Shown here piece after piece: positions 38,402 to 47,545 of a stretch of 64,000 nucleotides of DNA. Both the position numbers and the translations under genes were made by a program. The notes under the pieces are model-generated. The model was given only the letters and a program-made list of their open reading frames with translations, was not told where the DNA came from and made no database searches. Source of the DNA: JAIOQJ01 sp963718635 (lineage in GTDB: Bacteria > Planctomycetota > Planctomycetia > Gemmatales > Gemmataceae); the NCBI GenBank assembly GCA_963718635.1, contig OY970367.1, positions 3,596,001-3,660,000 of the forward strand, read 5' to 3'. Positions within the stretch are counted from its first letter, which is position 1. Each line of letters begins with the position of its first letter.

Positions 38402-40030
38402 ATGACGCGCGTTGCTCTGTCCCTTTTAACGATGTCGCTGTTGACGGCCTGCCCCGCCTCGGCACAACTCAATTCGGGAATCTCCGGCGAGTCATTGCTG
38501 CCATCTTCACGCGATCTCGATCGGCTCAATCTAACTGTCGCTTGGAAAAACTTTCTGCCGATGAGCAGCAAGAGCGATGGCCTCGCCACCGTACAGATCA
38601 TTGAAAAACAGATTTTTGTGCAGACGCGCAACAATGTCCTCGTCGTCTTCGACGAAACAACCGGCGACGAGCTCTCGCGCATCGCAATGACAAAGCGCAA
38701 TCTTCCCGTCTTCCCCGTCGCAGTCAATCGGGACGTTGTTCTGGCCGTTAACGGGCCGCATCTTCACATCTACGATCGACGCAACGGCAAGCAGAAATAC
38801 GTAGTCGATCTGCCTTCCACGGTGGCCGCCGGACTGGCCGCCGATCAGCATCAGTGTTTCATCGTGCTCTCCAATGAACGGATCGTCTCGGTTGGCTTGC
38901 TGCCCGAAGATCTACGCATCGGCCTGCGAGCGCGAAAGCCGAGCGAACAGCCCGAACCCCCTTCGGGCATCAAGTTAAGCGTTGATTCGGCGGGCGAGCT
39001 CAACACGGCCGGCAACAGGTCGCCATCGCTCTCTTTGTTGACGACGCTCCGACCGCCCTTCAACACGGGAACACGGGATATCACGCCTTCTTTGGTTATT
39101 ACGCCCACATTACGGCCACCCTACCGTCTTGAGACCGGCACACGGTCGCCCTCGGTTCAAATGATGAGCAACCTGAGCTTGTTGGCCCAGTACGCCGAAA
39201 TCAATTCTGAGGACAAGCCACGAGTTCTTTGGGAATTGCAAGCCAATCGCCGGCTCGATGAAAAACCCCTGATGTACGGTGAATATCTGTTTGTCGCCGG
39301 GAGCGATCGTTCGGTTTTTGCCTGTAGCAAATATGCCGAGCGTCAGAATCAGATTCGTGGCGAATACGTGGCTGACGCCAATATCTCCGCGCCGATCGCG
39401 CAATACGGTTCCGATCTTTATCTCTCGTTGATGGACGGCAATGTTTATTGGTTTAACGGCGAGCATTTCCGCCATGCAGACCTGCCGGTGAAGCCATTCA
39501 AGCGCTACCTCGCGGGAATGCCAGTGGATCACAAGCCGGTTATCTCCGACGACTCCATTTATTTGGTGGGAAGCCAGTCGGGGTTGACTCGGCTCGATCG
39601 CAAGTCGTTCGAAAAAGTCTGGACCAACCCGGAGGTAACGCGCCTCTTTGCCGTCAATCCGAATGTCATCTACGCTGGCGACCGGCGCGGAAATCTGATC
39701 ATTCTCGATCGCGCGCGTGGCCTGAAGCTCACCTCGTTCGACATCCGCTCCTTCAACTACGCCATCACGAACGATCAAGACGATCGACTCTTTCTCGCAT
39801 CGAACAATGGGACGCTCCTTTGTCTCCACGAGCGCGGCATGCGACGGGCGGAGCCGTTGCGGCTGAAAGAGCCGAAGCCTCCCATCGACCTCCGCGAAGA
39901 AATCCCCCGAAGGAAAGAGGCCGACCCTAAAGCGATGGACCCCGAGATGAAAAAAGAGGAAGCCAAGAAAGATCCCGAACCGAAGAAAGAAGATGAGCCC
40001 AAAAAGGATGCCGATCCCAAGAGCAACTAA
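38402..40030 (+). CDS. Exported beta-propeller (PQQ/WD-like) protein
   Basis: A 542-residue protein with signal peptide 'RVALSLLTMSLLTACPASAQ'; the 'LTAC' may be a lipobox. Repeats of about 40-45 residues suggest a beta-propeller: 'QTRNNVLVVFDETTGDELSRIAM', 'HLHIYDRRNGKQKYVVDLPS', 'YLVGSQSGLTRLDRKSFEKVW' and 'YAGDRRGNLIILDRARGLKL'. A 50-residue C-terminal tail is Lys/Glu/Pro/Asp-rich ('KKEEAKKDPEPKKEDEPKKD'). It stands downstream of the HtrA-like gene on the same strand (188 bases). The start is ATG at 38402. Confidence 0.85.
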   Translation: MTRVALSLLTMSLLTACPASAQLNSGISGESLLPSSRDLDRLNLTVAWKNFLPMSSKSDGLATVQIIEKQIFVQTRNNVLVVFDETTGDELSRIAMTKRNLPVFPVAVNRDVVLAVNGPHLHIYDRRNGKQKYVVDLPSTVAAGLAADQHQCFIVLSNERIVSVGLLPEDLRIGLRARKPSEQPEPPSGIKLSVDSAGELNTAGNRSPSLSLLTTLRPPFNTGTRDITPSLVITPTLRPPYRLETGTRSPSVQMMSNLSLLAQYAEINSEDKPRVLWELQANRRLDEKPLMYGEYLFVAGSDRSVFACSKYAERQNQIRGEYVADANISAPIAQYGSDLYLSLMDGNVYWFNGEHFRHADLPVKPFKRYLAGMPVDHKPVISDDSIYLVGSQSGLTRLDRKSFEKVWTNPEVTRLFAVNPNVIYAGDRRGNLIILDRARGLKLTSFDIRSFNYAITNDQDDRLFLASNNGTLLCLHERGMRRAEPLRLKEPKPPIDLREEIPRRKEADPKAMDPEMKKEEAKKDPEPKKEDEPKKDADPKSN

Positions 40031-40060
40031 TGTGGTTTGAGGTTCGCATTAGTCGCGCTG

Positions 40061-41067
40061 TCACTCGTCAGGCGGGCTTTCACTCCGTGGCGAGCGTGAC
40101 ATCAATTCCTCCACCGCAACTAAGGGCGATAGCTCTTCATAGAGAACACGGTAGACGGCCGTCATGATCGGCATCTCGAGGCCCTTCAACCGGCTGCGTT
40201 CGTAGACGCTTTTCGCGGTCGTAACCCCCTCGGCTACCATCGGCGAGCTGGCAAGGATGTCCGCCAGATTTTCACCTCGGCCAAGCCGCTCGCCAACACG
40301 TCGATTGCGCCCGTGCGGACTGATGCAAGTAGTAATCAAGTCGCCAATGCCTGCCAGCCCTTGAAAAGTGCCGGCCGAAGCCCAAACTGGACGCCAAATC
40401 GCGTCATCTCGACGATGCCGCGCGTCAACAAGGCGGACTTCGAATTATCGCCGAGGCGAAGCCCATCGCAAATGCCGGCCGCGATGCCAATCACGTTCTT
40501 CAGTGCTCCCGCCAGTTCGACGCCGATCGGATCGTTGCTCGTATAAACGCGGAAGCGCTCCGAGAAAAAGATCTCCTGCACTTGCGCGGCCAACTGGGCG
40601 TCGGAGGCTGCCACGACAACGGAAGTCGGCTGGCCGCGGCAGACCTCTTCGGCATGGCTTGGTCCGCTAAGCACCGCGACTCGCTTACTGCCGGTCGCGT
40701 CCGAAATAATCTCGCTGGGCCGAGAGAAAGTCTCGTTCTCGATGCCCTTGGTCAGACTGACAAAAGGGAGCGCATCGCAGCCTTGGAAGCGCATCAAAGT
40801 CGTGCGTAGATAAACCGTCGGTATCGCGCTGATGCCAAAGTCGGCGCCCGCGATCGCTTCAGCGGGGTCGGTACATAGATGGACCGATTCCGGAATGAGT
40901 GCGCCCGGCAGCAGGCGCATGTTCTCTCGGCTTTCGCGCAATAGCAACCCGGTGGCAGGGCGAGCGCTCCAGAGCCGAACCCGATGCCTCGAGTTTTTCG
41001 CCAGCAGTAGAGCAATGGCGGTTCCCCATGCGCCATCGCCAAGGACCGCCAGCGTTATGGGTGTCAT
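40061..41067 (-). CDS. gpsA: Glycerol-3-phosphate dehydrogenase [NAD(P)+], one frameshift
   Basis: About 335 residues. It reduces dihydroxyacetone phosphate to glycerol-3-phosphate for phospholipid synthesis. Motifs: NAD-binding 'VLGDGAWGTAIALLL', 'SLTKGIENETF', 'VLSGPSHAEEVCRGQPTSV', catalytic 'GVELAGALKNVIGIAAGICDGLRLGDN', and 'ITTCISPHGRNRRVGERLGRG'. The pieces are 40336-41067 and 40061-40339. The change near 40371 is a missing base: 'FGLRPATFQGLAGIGDL' becomes continuous when it is restored. The start is ATG at 41067. Confidence 0.93.
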
Positions 41068-41218
41068 TCGTTCTCCAAGCGCTACGACGGGCATCATCCT
41101 TTCAACTTAGTGAGGGCAAAGCGCGATTTCCGATTTTGACGGACAAAAAGTGATGGCGCCAGACCTGCAATGCCGATTTCATTAGGGGCGAATGTCCGAC
41201 CGCACGGAGGTATCCCGC

Positions 41219-41452
41219 ATGCCGACTCATCTTCGCGTTTTCCCGGCCCATGAAGAAGTGAACTCTCTCGACGATCCGCGCGATCTCGAACCGGTCGTAC
41301 GCGTCCGCTTGGGCGATCTGATGCCACTTGTGGCGATGGCTCAGAAGATGCACTTCATCTGGCTGAAAGATTTCCTCGACGACGAAGTCCAAATTTCAGC
41401 CGATCTGCACGATGTGCTGCAAGCGTTCCGCAGCGTCCGACCGTCTGCTTAG
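41219..41452 (+). CDS. Small conserved protein, function unknown
   Basis: 77 residues from ATG at 41219 (after CGGAGG, spacing 8): 'MPTHLRVFPAHEEVNSLDDP' and 'LEPVVRVRLGDLMPLVAMAQKMHFIWLKDFLDDEV'. I recall such short planctomycete proteins without function. The pattern is acidic and helical. It is oppositely oriented to gpsA and tatD. Confidence 0.72.
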   Translation: MPTHLRVFPAHEEVNSLDDPRDLEPVVRVRLGDLMPLVAMAQKMHFIWLKDFLDDEVQISADLHDVLQAFRSVRPSA

Positions 41453-41462
41453 CAGTCTTTGT

Positions 41463-42254
41463 TCACGCGTCCAACTCGGATAACGCGAGCCCGAATAAAC
41501 GACTCGCGTTGGCAGTCGTGGCCGCCGCAAACTCAGGCACTCCGATATTGAGGATCTGGGCTAAACACGCAGCCGTATAGGCGACATAGGCTGGCTCGTT
41601 CCGCTTGCCCCGATGCGGGGCCGGCGTCAGGTACGGGCTATCCGTTTCAACGAGCAGACGATCGAGCGGAATCTCCGTAGCGACCTTTCGAAGTGCTTCA
41701 TTATTCTTAAATGTCAGCATGCCGGCAAAGGAAATATGCAATCCGAGCGCCAGGCATTCCTGAGCGGTCCGTTCGTCCCCCGCGAACGAGTGCATCACCC
41801 CGCTCACCGGCCCATGACGGTCGAAGGCTGATCGCAAAACGCGCACCACATCCGCCTCGGCCTCCCGGCAATGAATGACCACCGGCTTTTTCAATTCATT
41901 TGCCAATTCGAGATGGCGCTCGAAAAATTCTTCTTGCAGCGGAAACGGCGCCCGGTCCCAATAACGGTCGAGGCCTGTTTCGCCGATGGCAACCACTTGA
42001 GATTGATGGGCCAGTTTGAGAATGCGCTCCCAATCTCCCTCTTTCATCTCAGCAACGTGATTTGGTTGAATGCCTACAACGGCCGATAGAAGCGGATGAG
42101 TCTGCGCCAGTTTCACCGCCGCGGTGCTGGTAGCCGCATCAACGCCGATCGTAAGGATGCGAATAACTCCCGCGTTGCGAGCTCTTTCGAGGACGTTTGG
42201 CAGATCATCGGCGAATCGCTCGTCATCCAAATGCGCGTGCGTGTCGATCAACAT
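41463..42254 (-). CDS. tatD: TatD family metal-dependent deoxyribonuclease
   Basis: A 263-residue TIM-barrel hydrolase. Metal ligands: 'DTHAHLD', the Glu of 'AIGETGLDRYWD', 'PVVIHCREAEAD', the His of 'GVMHSFAGDERTAQECL' and the Asp of 'LLVETDSPYLTPAPHRGKRNEP'. TatD proteins are 3'-5' exonucleases linked to DNA repair. The gene stands alone; 15 bases separate it from the small gene upstream on the other strand. Confidence 0.93.
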   Translation of the reverse strand: MLIDTHAHLDDERFADDLPNVLERARNAGVIRILTIGVDAATSTAAVKLAQTHPLLSAVVGIQPNHVAEMKEGDWERILKLAHQSQVVAIGETGLDRYWDRAPFPLQEEFFERHLELANELKKPVVIHCREAEADVVRVLRSAFDRHGPVSGVMHSFAGDERTAQECLALGLHISFAGMLTFKNNEALRKVATEIPLDRLLVETDSPYLTPAPHRGKRNEPAYVAYTAACLAQILNIGVPEFAAATTANASRLFGLALSELDA

Positions 42255-42368
42255 TGTTGCTCCACGTTATTCTCGGGTGGGCTCATGGCTTTTAGTGAGT
42301 TGGACTTCGCCTGTCGGGAAAAGTCGCCTCGATTCATTCTTACAAACAACCTGATTCGCTCATGCCTT

Positions 42369-42666
42369 TGAGCCTGAAAGGCTCATTCTACCAGCCCAGG
42401 CCGGAGACCCGGCTTGCCGGGTCGAGGGCCTGGGTTCACGGCAACCGTGACCCCTCGGCCCTGTAAGGGCCGTTCATTTGGCAACATCTCGACAACGACT
42501 TTTTTCTCGGCAAATTCCGAGAAATCGCTGGACTTGAACGTAGCGTTTGAAGCTAAACCAGCTGAACGGCCCTTACAGGGCCGATGCACGGCCTTGCCGC
42601 ATACCCAGGCCTTCGTCCCTTTCAGGGACTTCGGCCTGGGCTGATCGAACGAGCCTTTCAGGCTCG
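42369..42666. repeat. Second large facing pair of dispersed repeats
   Basis: The same two repeats as at 31501-31834, again in facing orientation around an unrelated roughly 85-base centre. Each shows GAGCCTGAAAGGCTC, a CAGCCCAGGCC hairpin and GGCCCTGTAAGGGCC. It fills most of the gene-free stretch 42255-42768. Confidence 0.8.
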
Positions 42667-42768
42667 AATCAAAATGCTATACAAAACTTGTGTGTAACAA
42701 TGAGGCGGCCTCGCTTAATCACGCGCCAATCATTGCATCGCCAAGAACCTATAGCCAATCATGACTGT

Positions 42769-43203
42769 TCAAGTTGCGTCCAAAGCTCCGGAAACACGTT
42801 CGAAATCTTGAAGGTGTCGACGACTGAGTTCGATCATTTCATTGACCGCCCAGCGGCTATCGGCATCCGTGAGCTTATCAACTTCGCTTTCAAGGGCCGC
42901 CAGTTCACCACGCAGCTCACAGGTTAAAGGCTTCATCATTTTGCGGATGCCGACATAGTTGTAATGGGTGAACTTCGTTGGGAAGGCGCCAAGGTAGGGT
43001 ATCGGAATCCGATGGTGGTCAAGCCAGATCGCCATCTTTCGCAACAGTTCGTTCTCTTCAATCGCGGAGTTGCTAACGAGGTCGAGCAATGATCGGTCTT
43101 CCGGCGGCGCCCAAGGGCTCATCTGGTTCACGTATTGAAGAAATGAATGATTCTTGCGGCAGAACAGATCCCGCAAAACGGACTGGTTTTTTAAATCGAT
43201 CAT
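42769..43203 (-). CDS. Hypothetical protein, 144 residues
   Basis: A soluble, mostly helical protein. Visible features: 'LRDLFCRKNHSFLQYVNQMSPWAPPEDRSLLDLVS' and 'WLDHHRIPIPYLGAFPTKFTHYNYVG'. No family recognised. Codon pattern and full length look natural. Convergent neighbours are absent. Confidence 0.65.
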   Translation of the reverse strand: MIDLKNQSVLRDLFCRKNHSFLQYVNQMSPWAPPEDRSLLDLVSNSAIEENELLRKMAIWLDHHRIPIPYLGAFPTKFTHYNYVGIRKMMKPLTCELRGELAALESEVDKLTDADSRWAVNEMIELSRRHLQDFERVSGALDAT

Positions 43204-43334
43204 CCCAAAATTATAGCGAATGATGAAGGACGACGTTTGAACCTCCGATCCGCTTCAAGGGAATGCGACATTGACGGCCTCACCCGCACCCGCTGAACTT
43301 CGGACCGACAATGCTGGCGAAGTCCCGACAGTAA

Positions 43335-45402
43335 TTGGCCTATGCCTCGCGACTTTCTTTGCTGCTCTTGCTCATCTACGCCCAGACGATTCGTTTTGAC
43401 TACGTCAATTTTGACGACCCTTCCTATGTCAGCGACAACGAACATGTTCTCACCGGCATGACCAAGGAAAATCTGCTCTGGTCGCTTCGAGCCGCACACG
43501 CAGCGAATTGGCATCCGTTGACATGGGCGTCGCTCATGCTCGACGTCGAGTTATTCGGCCCTGGCCCTTCCGGCCATCATTTGATGAATCTGTTGCTTCA
43601 TATGGCGACGGCATCAGTCTTACTTTTTGCGTTGCGCCGGCTGACTGGGCAACTTTGGCCGAGCGCTTTCGTCGTGGCGCCGTTTGCCGTTCATCCTTTG
43701 CGCGTCGAATCGGTCGCTTGGATCTCCGAACGCAAAGATGTCTTGAGCGGCCTATTCTTCTCACTGATCCTTTTGGCCTACGGTGGCTATGTGAAGCGCC
43801 GGTCGTTATGGCGCTACGGCCTGGTGCTGCTCTGGTTTTGCCTAGGGCTGATGTCCAAGCCGATGCTCGTCACCGTTCCATTTCTATTGCTCCTGCTTGA
43901 TTTTTGGCCTCTTGGTCGAGTCCGTTTTGATGGTGCTTCATCCGAAAACCCGCACCCCTGGCGACGGCTCTTACTCGAGAAGTGCCGCTGATAGCCCTTG
44001 CGGTTGCCGCATCGATTGCAACGATTTGGGCTCAGGGCGACGCGATTAAATCGGTCGAACAAATGTCACTTTCCGGTCGTCTGGCGAACGCAGCTCTTTC
44101 ATATGTGGTTTATATTCTTCAGCTGTTTTGGCCTGCCAAGCTCGCGTTCTACTATCCCTATCCGAAGTATGGTTTTCCCGCGTGGCAAGTGATCGGAGCT
44201 TTTCTTTTCCTGGCGGCGGTGACGGCCGCGACGTTCCGGGTGCGACAGAGGCAACCGTATCTTCTGATCGGTTGGCTCTGGTATTTGGGAATGCTGCTTC
44301 CGGTGATCGGGCTCCTTCAAGTCGGCACCCAAGCGCATGCCGACCGATATACCTATCTACCGGAAATTGGACTTCTAATTGCCTTGAGCTGGTGGTTGGT
44401 GGACTTGAAGAGCCATGATGCGTTCCGTGTGCGCCAACCGATCTTGGCAAATAGTGAAGCGGGTCTTACCCTCCCCCCGCAAAGCCGGAGGGAGGGGGGG
44501 AAGGCCGAGATTCCTACTTGCCAAAATCGATTGGCGCATAATGCATTCCGCCGGTTGCTTTTTGGCACTATAGCCGTTGCATTAATATTTATCCTTTCCT
44601 GGTGTTCGCGGCGGCAAACCATGCACTGGCGCGACAGCATGGCGCTGTTCACCCATGCCATCGAATGCACCGGCGAAAATAGCGTCGCGGAAAACAACCT
44701 TGGCGCCACGTTCGAGCGACAAGGACAGTTTAACGAAGCCGCCATTCACTTCCGACGAGCCTGGGAAATTGACCCCCAGTCTTCACTGGCGCAAGGCAAC
44801 TATGGCTTCTCTCTCTACAAACTTGGACGCTATGCCGAAGCGGAAGCGATCATGCGAGACATAAAAAAGGCGGATCCCGCCTCGTACTATGCACTCCACC
44901 ATTTAGGATTGATTCTCGAGAGAGAAGGGCGATTCGATGAAGCAATGGCGGAACAGCGCGAGGCCATTGACCTTGCTCCGGCCAACCCCGATGCTCATGC
45001 CGGCATGGGCTCGGCCCTGTATCACGCTGGGCGATCGCAAGAGGCGATGGTGGAAATTCGCCGATCGCTGCAATCCGGCAATAACTCGCCTTACCATTAC
45101 GTGTTGGCGGCCTGGATCGCGGCGACGAGCGTCGATCCCTTGGCCCGCTCGGGCTCAGAAGCAGTGCAATGGGCCAGCCGCGCCGTCGAGATCACGCGTG
45201 GTCGCGATCCGGTAGCGCTCGACGTGTTGGCCGCGGCGTATGCGGAGATGGGCGATTTCGATCAAGCTATCAAGACCGGGGAGAGTGCTTCCGACCAGCG
45301 CGTTCGGCCGGCTTGCGCAACGTCAATGAAAAAATCCTGACGCACCTGTCCTTTTTTCGAGCCGGCAAACCGCTACGCGAACCCCCTTCGTATTTCGATT
45401 AG
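43335..45402 (+). CDS. TMTC-like multi-span membrane protein with TPR tail, at least two frameshifts, repeat inserted
   Basis: About 690 residues. N-terminal half: polytopic membrane domain of the Tmtc/mannosyltransferase-like type: 'FDYVNFDDPSYVSDNEHVLTG', 'NWHPLTWASLMLDVELFG', 'HPLRVESVAWISERKDVLSGLFF'. C-terminal half: TPR repeats ('VAENNLGATFERQGQFNEAAIHFRRAWEIDP'). Pieces are 43335-43991 and 43982-45340; the proper C-terminus 'GLRNVNEKILTHLSFFRAGKPLREPP' lies in a third frame ending at 45402. Changes are near 43980 and 45285. The N-terminus is uncertain (TTG start here; a shifted upstream frame may extend it). Between the membrane and TPR parts a 109-base MITE-like element is read through in frame. 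Confidence 0.82.
44430..44538. mobile_element. MITE-like element inserted in frame in the TMTC-like gene
   Basis: Terminal inverted repeats of 20 bases: TGCGCCAACCGATCTTGGCA at the left (44430-44449) and, reading the other strand, TGCGCCAATCGATTTTGGCA at the right (44519-44538), 18 of 20 identical. The interior carries the GC-rich hairpin CTCCCCCCGCAAAGCCGGAG. It encodes the extra segment 'EAGLTLPPQSRREGGKAEIP' in the protein. No stop codon arises. Confidence 0.75.
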
Positions 45403-45411
45403 AAATGGTGT

Positions 45412-45480
45412 GGCGAGCCGAGCAGCGTAAGCCGCGGGGTTATGTCAAGGCATCGGCAGCTTACGCTGCTTTGGCTCGCC
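45412..45480. repeat. Inverted repeat (GGCGAGCC...GGCTCGCC)
   Basis: The arms GGCGAGCCGAGCAGCGTAAGC and GCTTACGCTGCTTTGGCTCGCC flank about 26 bases. It lies just after the TMTC-like stop and has no T-run. It belongs to the family of GTAAGC-containing palindromes also seen at 14084-14161. Confidence 0.7.
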
Positions 45481-45614
45481 AGGGATTCCGATCGCGCGCG
45501 GTAGAGCCGCGTAACGAGGTAACACGGCTATACCAGCAGAGGCGCATCTTTTTGATTTGCTTGGAAATAGAGTCAGCCACGCCCAGCCTCCTGCGCTTTG
45601 TTTCCAATGTGCAA

Positions 45615-45643
45615 TTGATTCCGCTTTCGGCATCTAGTATACT
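45615..45643 (+). promoter_or_regulatory. Sigma70-like promoter of the leuA leader
   Basis: -35 TTGATT at 45615-45620, a 17-base spacer, and -10 TATACT at 45638-45643. Transcription would begin near 45650 and produce a leader of about 200 bases before leuA. The fit to consensus is good but the start site is inferred. Confidence 0.7.
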
Positions 45644-45681
45644 TAAGACTGTTGAGAACCTTTTGATCAGGACGCAATTTC

Positions 45682-45756
45682 TTGTCACATACGCTGCTGC
45701 TTCCGGGATTGCTTAAGCTTCTTCTCAACGAGAAGTCCGGGAGCCGCCGTCGGTGA
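45682..45756 (+). CDS. Leucine-rich leader peptide of a leuA attenuator
   Basis: A 24-codon ORF starting with TTG and ending TGA. Residues 5-15 read LLLPGLLKLLL: eight leucine codons (CTG, CTG, CTT, TTG, CTT, CTT, CTT, CTC) in eleven positions. AGGA lies 9 bases before the TTG. It sits between the promoter at 45615 and the terminator at 45777, just ahead of leuA. The last two Leu codons (CTTCTC, 45721-45726) pair exactly with GAGAAG (45730-45735), and that GAGAAG can alternatively pair with CTTCTT (45787-45792) in the terminator loop. Stalling at Leu codons would therefore be expected to free GAGAAG and favour read-through into leuA. Translation is inferred. Confidence 0.75.
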   Translation: MSHTLLLPGLLKLLLNEKSGSRRR

Positions 45757-45776
45757 ATCAATCCGAACGAACACGC

Positions 45777-45815
45777 GGCCCTGGCGCTTCTTCCGAAGTT
45801 CCAGGGCCTTTTTTT
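45777..45815 (+). terminator. Intrinsic terminator in the leuA leader (attenuator)
   Basis: Stem GGCCCTGG (45777-45784) / CCAGGGCC (45801-45808), with an inner CTTC/GAAG stem in the loop, followed by seven T (45809-45815). It lies 34 bases before the leuA start codon and after the leader ORF, so it would stop transcription before leuA unless an alternative fold forms. Confidence 0.88.
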
Positions 45816-45848
45816 GTTGGCATCCCGAGTTAAACAAGGAGTATACGA

Positions 45849-47435
45849 ATGCCTCCCGCGGCCGATCCGAATCGAGTGATTATTTTCGACACGACCTTGC
45901 GCGACGGCGAGCAATCGCCCGGTTGCAGCATGAACCTCGGCGAAAAACTCGAGATGGCCCGGGCGCTTCGCGATCTAGGCGTCGATGTGATCGAAGCTGG
46001 TTTCCCCATCGCCTCGCCAGGCGACTTTGAATCGGTGCAGGCGATCGCCCGAGCGATCGACGGGCCGATCATTTGTGGTCTGGCCCGTTGCAACGCGGCC
46101 GACATTGATCGCGCCGCCGATGCCGTCAGGCAGGCAGCCCGGCCGCGCATCCACGTCTTTCTGGCTACTAGCTCCATTCATCGCGAATTCAAATTACGGA
46201 TGTCCCGCGAAGAAATCGTCCAGCGTGCCGTCGAAGGCGTGCAACGCGCGGAAGGTCATGTCGCCGACGTCGAATTCTCGCCCGAGGACGCAGCGCGCAC
46301 GGAACTCGACTTTCTCGCCGAGGTCGTTGAAAAAGCGATCGAAGCCGGCGCCACCACCCTCAACATTCCCGATACGGTCGGCTATGCGACTCCGGAGCAT
46401 TATGCCGACATCATCCGTTTCCTCAAGAAAAACGTGCGTGGAGCGGATGGCGTGGTCTTCAGCGTCCACTGCCACGACGATCTCGGTCTCGCTGTTTCAA
46501 ACAGTCTGGCAGCGCTGGCGGAAGGCGCTCGCCAAGTCGAATGCACCATCAACGGCATCGGCGAGCGAGCGGGCAATTGCGCGCTCGAAGAAGTCGTGAT
46601 GGCACTGCATACTCGCAACGACTATTACAAGCTTCAGACCGGCATCAATACCCGTCTGCTCTATCCCACTAGCAGAAAACTGAGCGCCGTCACCGGAATG
46701 CAGGTTCAGCGGAACAAGGCGATCGTCGGGCAGAATGCCTTTGCGCACGAGGCCGGCATTCACCAGGATGGCATGTTGAAAGAACGCAGCACCTACGAGA
46801 TCATGAAGCCGGAAGATGTGGGCATTCCACGCACCGAGCTGGTGCTTGGCAAACATAGCGGTCGACATGCGCTGAAGCAGCGCATTCACGATCTCGGCTA
46901 TCGAGTTGACGAAGCGCAGTTCCAGCGGGTGTTCGAGGCGTTTAAAGTCTTGGCCGACCGCAAAAAGAATATCTACGATGCCGACATCGAAGCGCTGATC
47001 GACAACCAATTGAACACGAACGTCGGCGAAGCCTGGACGCTGGTCAATTTCACCTGCTCGGCCAGCTCGGGCGTGCCGCCGACGGCTTCGGTGACGTTGA
47101 AGCATGCCGAGGGACGGATCGTCTGCGAGCCCGCCGTCGGCGATGGGCCGGTCGATGCCGTGCTCAAGTCGATTCAACGTGGTACAGGCGTCGAATTGAA
47201 AGTTACGGACTACCGCGTGCGCAGCGTCACGGGCGGTTTGGACGCGCAGGGCGAGGCACTGGTTGAAGTGGAATTTGACGGCCGTAAGATCAGCGGCCAA
47301 GGCGCAGATACCAACGTCATCGCCGCTAGCGCCATGGCGTTCCTACAGGTGATCAACCGCGTCGTAATGCGGAACCTTCATCCACGGCTCAAGCCAACGG
47401 ACAACGTTCCTCACGGGGTGGTGCCGGTGGCGTGA
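45849..47435 (+). CDS. leuA: 2-isopropylmalate synthase
   Basis: A 528-residue enzyme that condenses acetyl-CoA with 2-oxoisovalerate, the first committed step of leucine synthesis. Motifs: 'FDTTLRDGEQSPGCSM' with the metal Asp14, 'IHVFLATSSIHREFKLRMS', 'VHCHDDLGLAVSNSLAAL' with the metal His pair, 'NGIGERAGNCALEEVVMAL', 'AFAHEAGIHQDGMLK' and a C-terminal leucine-sensing domain (about residues 385-515). AAGGAG is 7 bases before the ATG. It follows a leader with a leucine-rich ORF and terminator. Full length and unbroken. Confidence 0.97.
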   Translation: MPPAADPNRVIIFDTTLRDGEQSPGCSMNLGEKLEMARALRDLGVDVIEAGFPIASPGDFESVQAIARAIDGPIICGLARCNAADIDRAADAVRQAARPRIHVFLATSSIHREFKLRMSREEIVQRAVEGVQRAEGHVADVEFSPEDAARTELDFLAEVVEKAIEAGATTLNIPDTVGYATPEHYADIIRFLKKNVRGADGVVFSVHCHDDLGLAVSNSLAALAEGARQVECTINGIGERAGNCALEEVVMALHTRNDYYKLQTGINTRLLYPTSRKLSAVTGMQVQRNKAIVGQNAFAHEAGIHQDGMLKERSTYEIMKPEDVGIPRTELVLGKHSGRHALKQRIHDLGYRVDEAQFQRVFEAFKVLADRKKNIYDADIEALIDNQLNTNVGEAWTLVNFTCSASSGVPPTASVTLKHAEGRIVCEPAVGDGPVDAVLKSIQRGTGVELKVTDYRVRSVTGGLDAQGEALVEVEFDGRKISGQGADTNVIAASAMAFLQVINRVVMRNLHPRLKPTDNVPHGVVPVA

Positions 47436-47450
47436 AAAAGCTCACCCTGG

Positions 47451-47545
47451 CCGCATTCGCCCGAATGCGGGGGGATAATCCGCATTCTGGCGAATGCGGC
47501 TACGTTTGTGGGGTGACGGCCCGCATTCTGGCGAACGCGACTACG
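47451..47545. repeat. Dispersed CCGCATTC palindromic repeats
   Basis: Several copies of CCGCATTCTGGCGAATGCGG and its relatives lie between the convergent ends of leuA and the CysQ-like gene, related to the hairpin at 10624-10681. There is no T-run. Confidence 0.7.
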
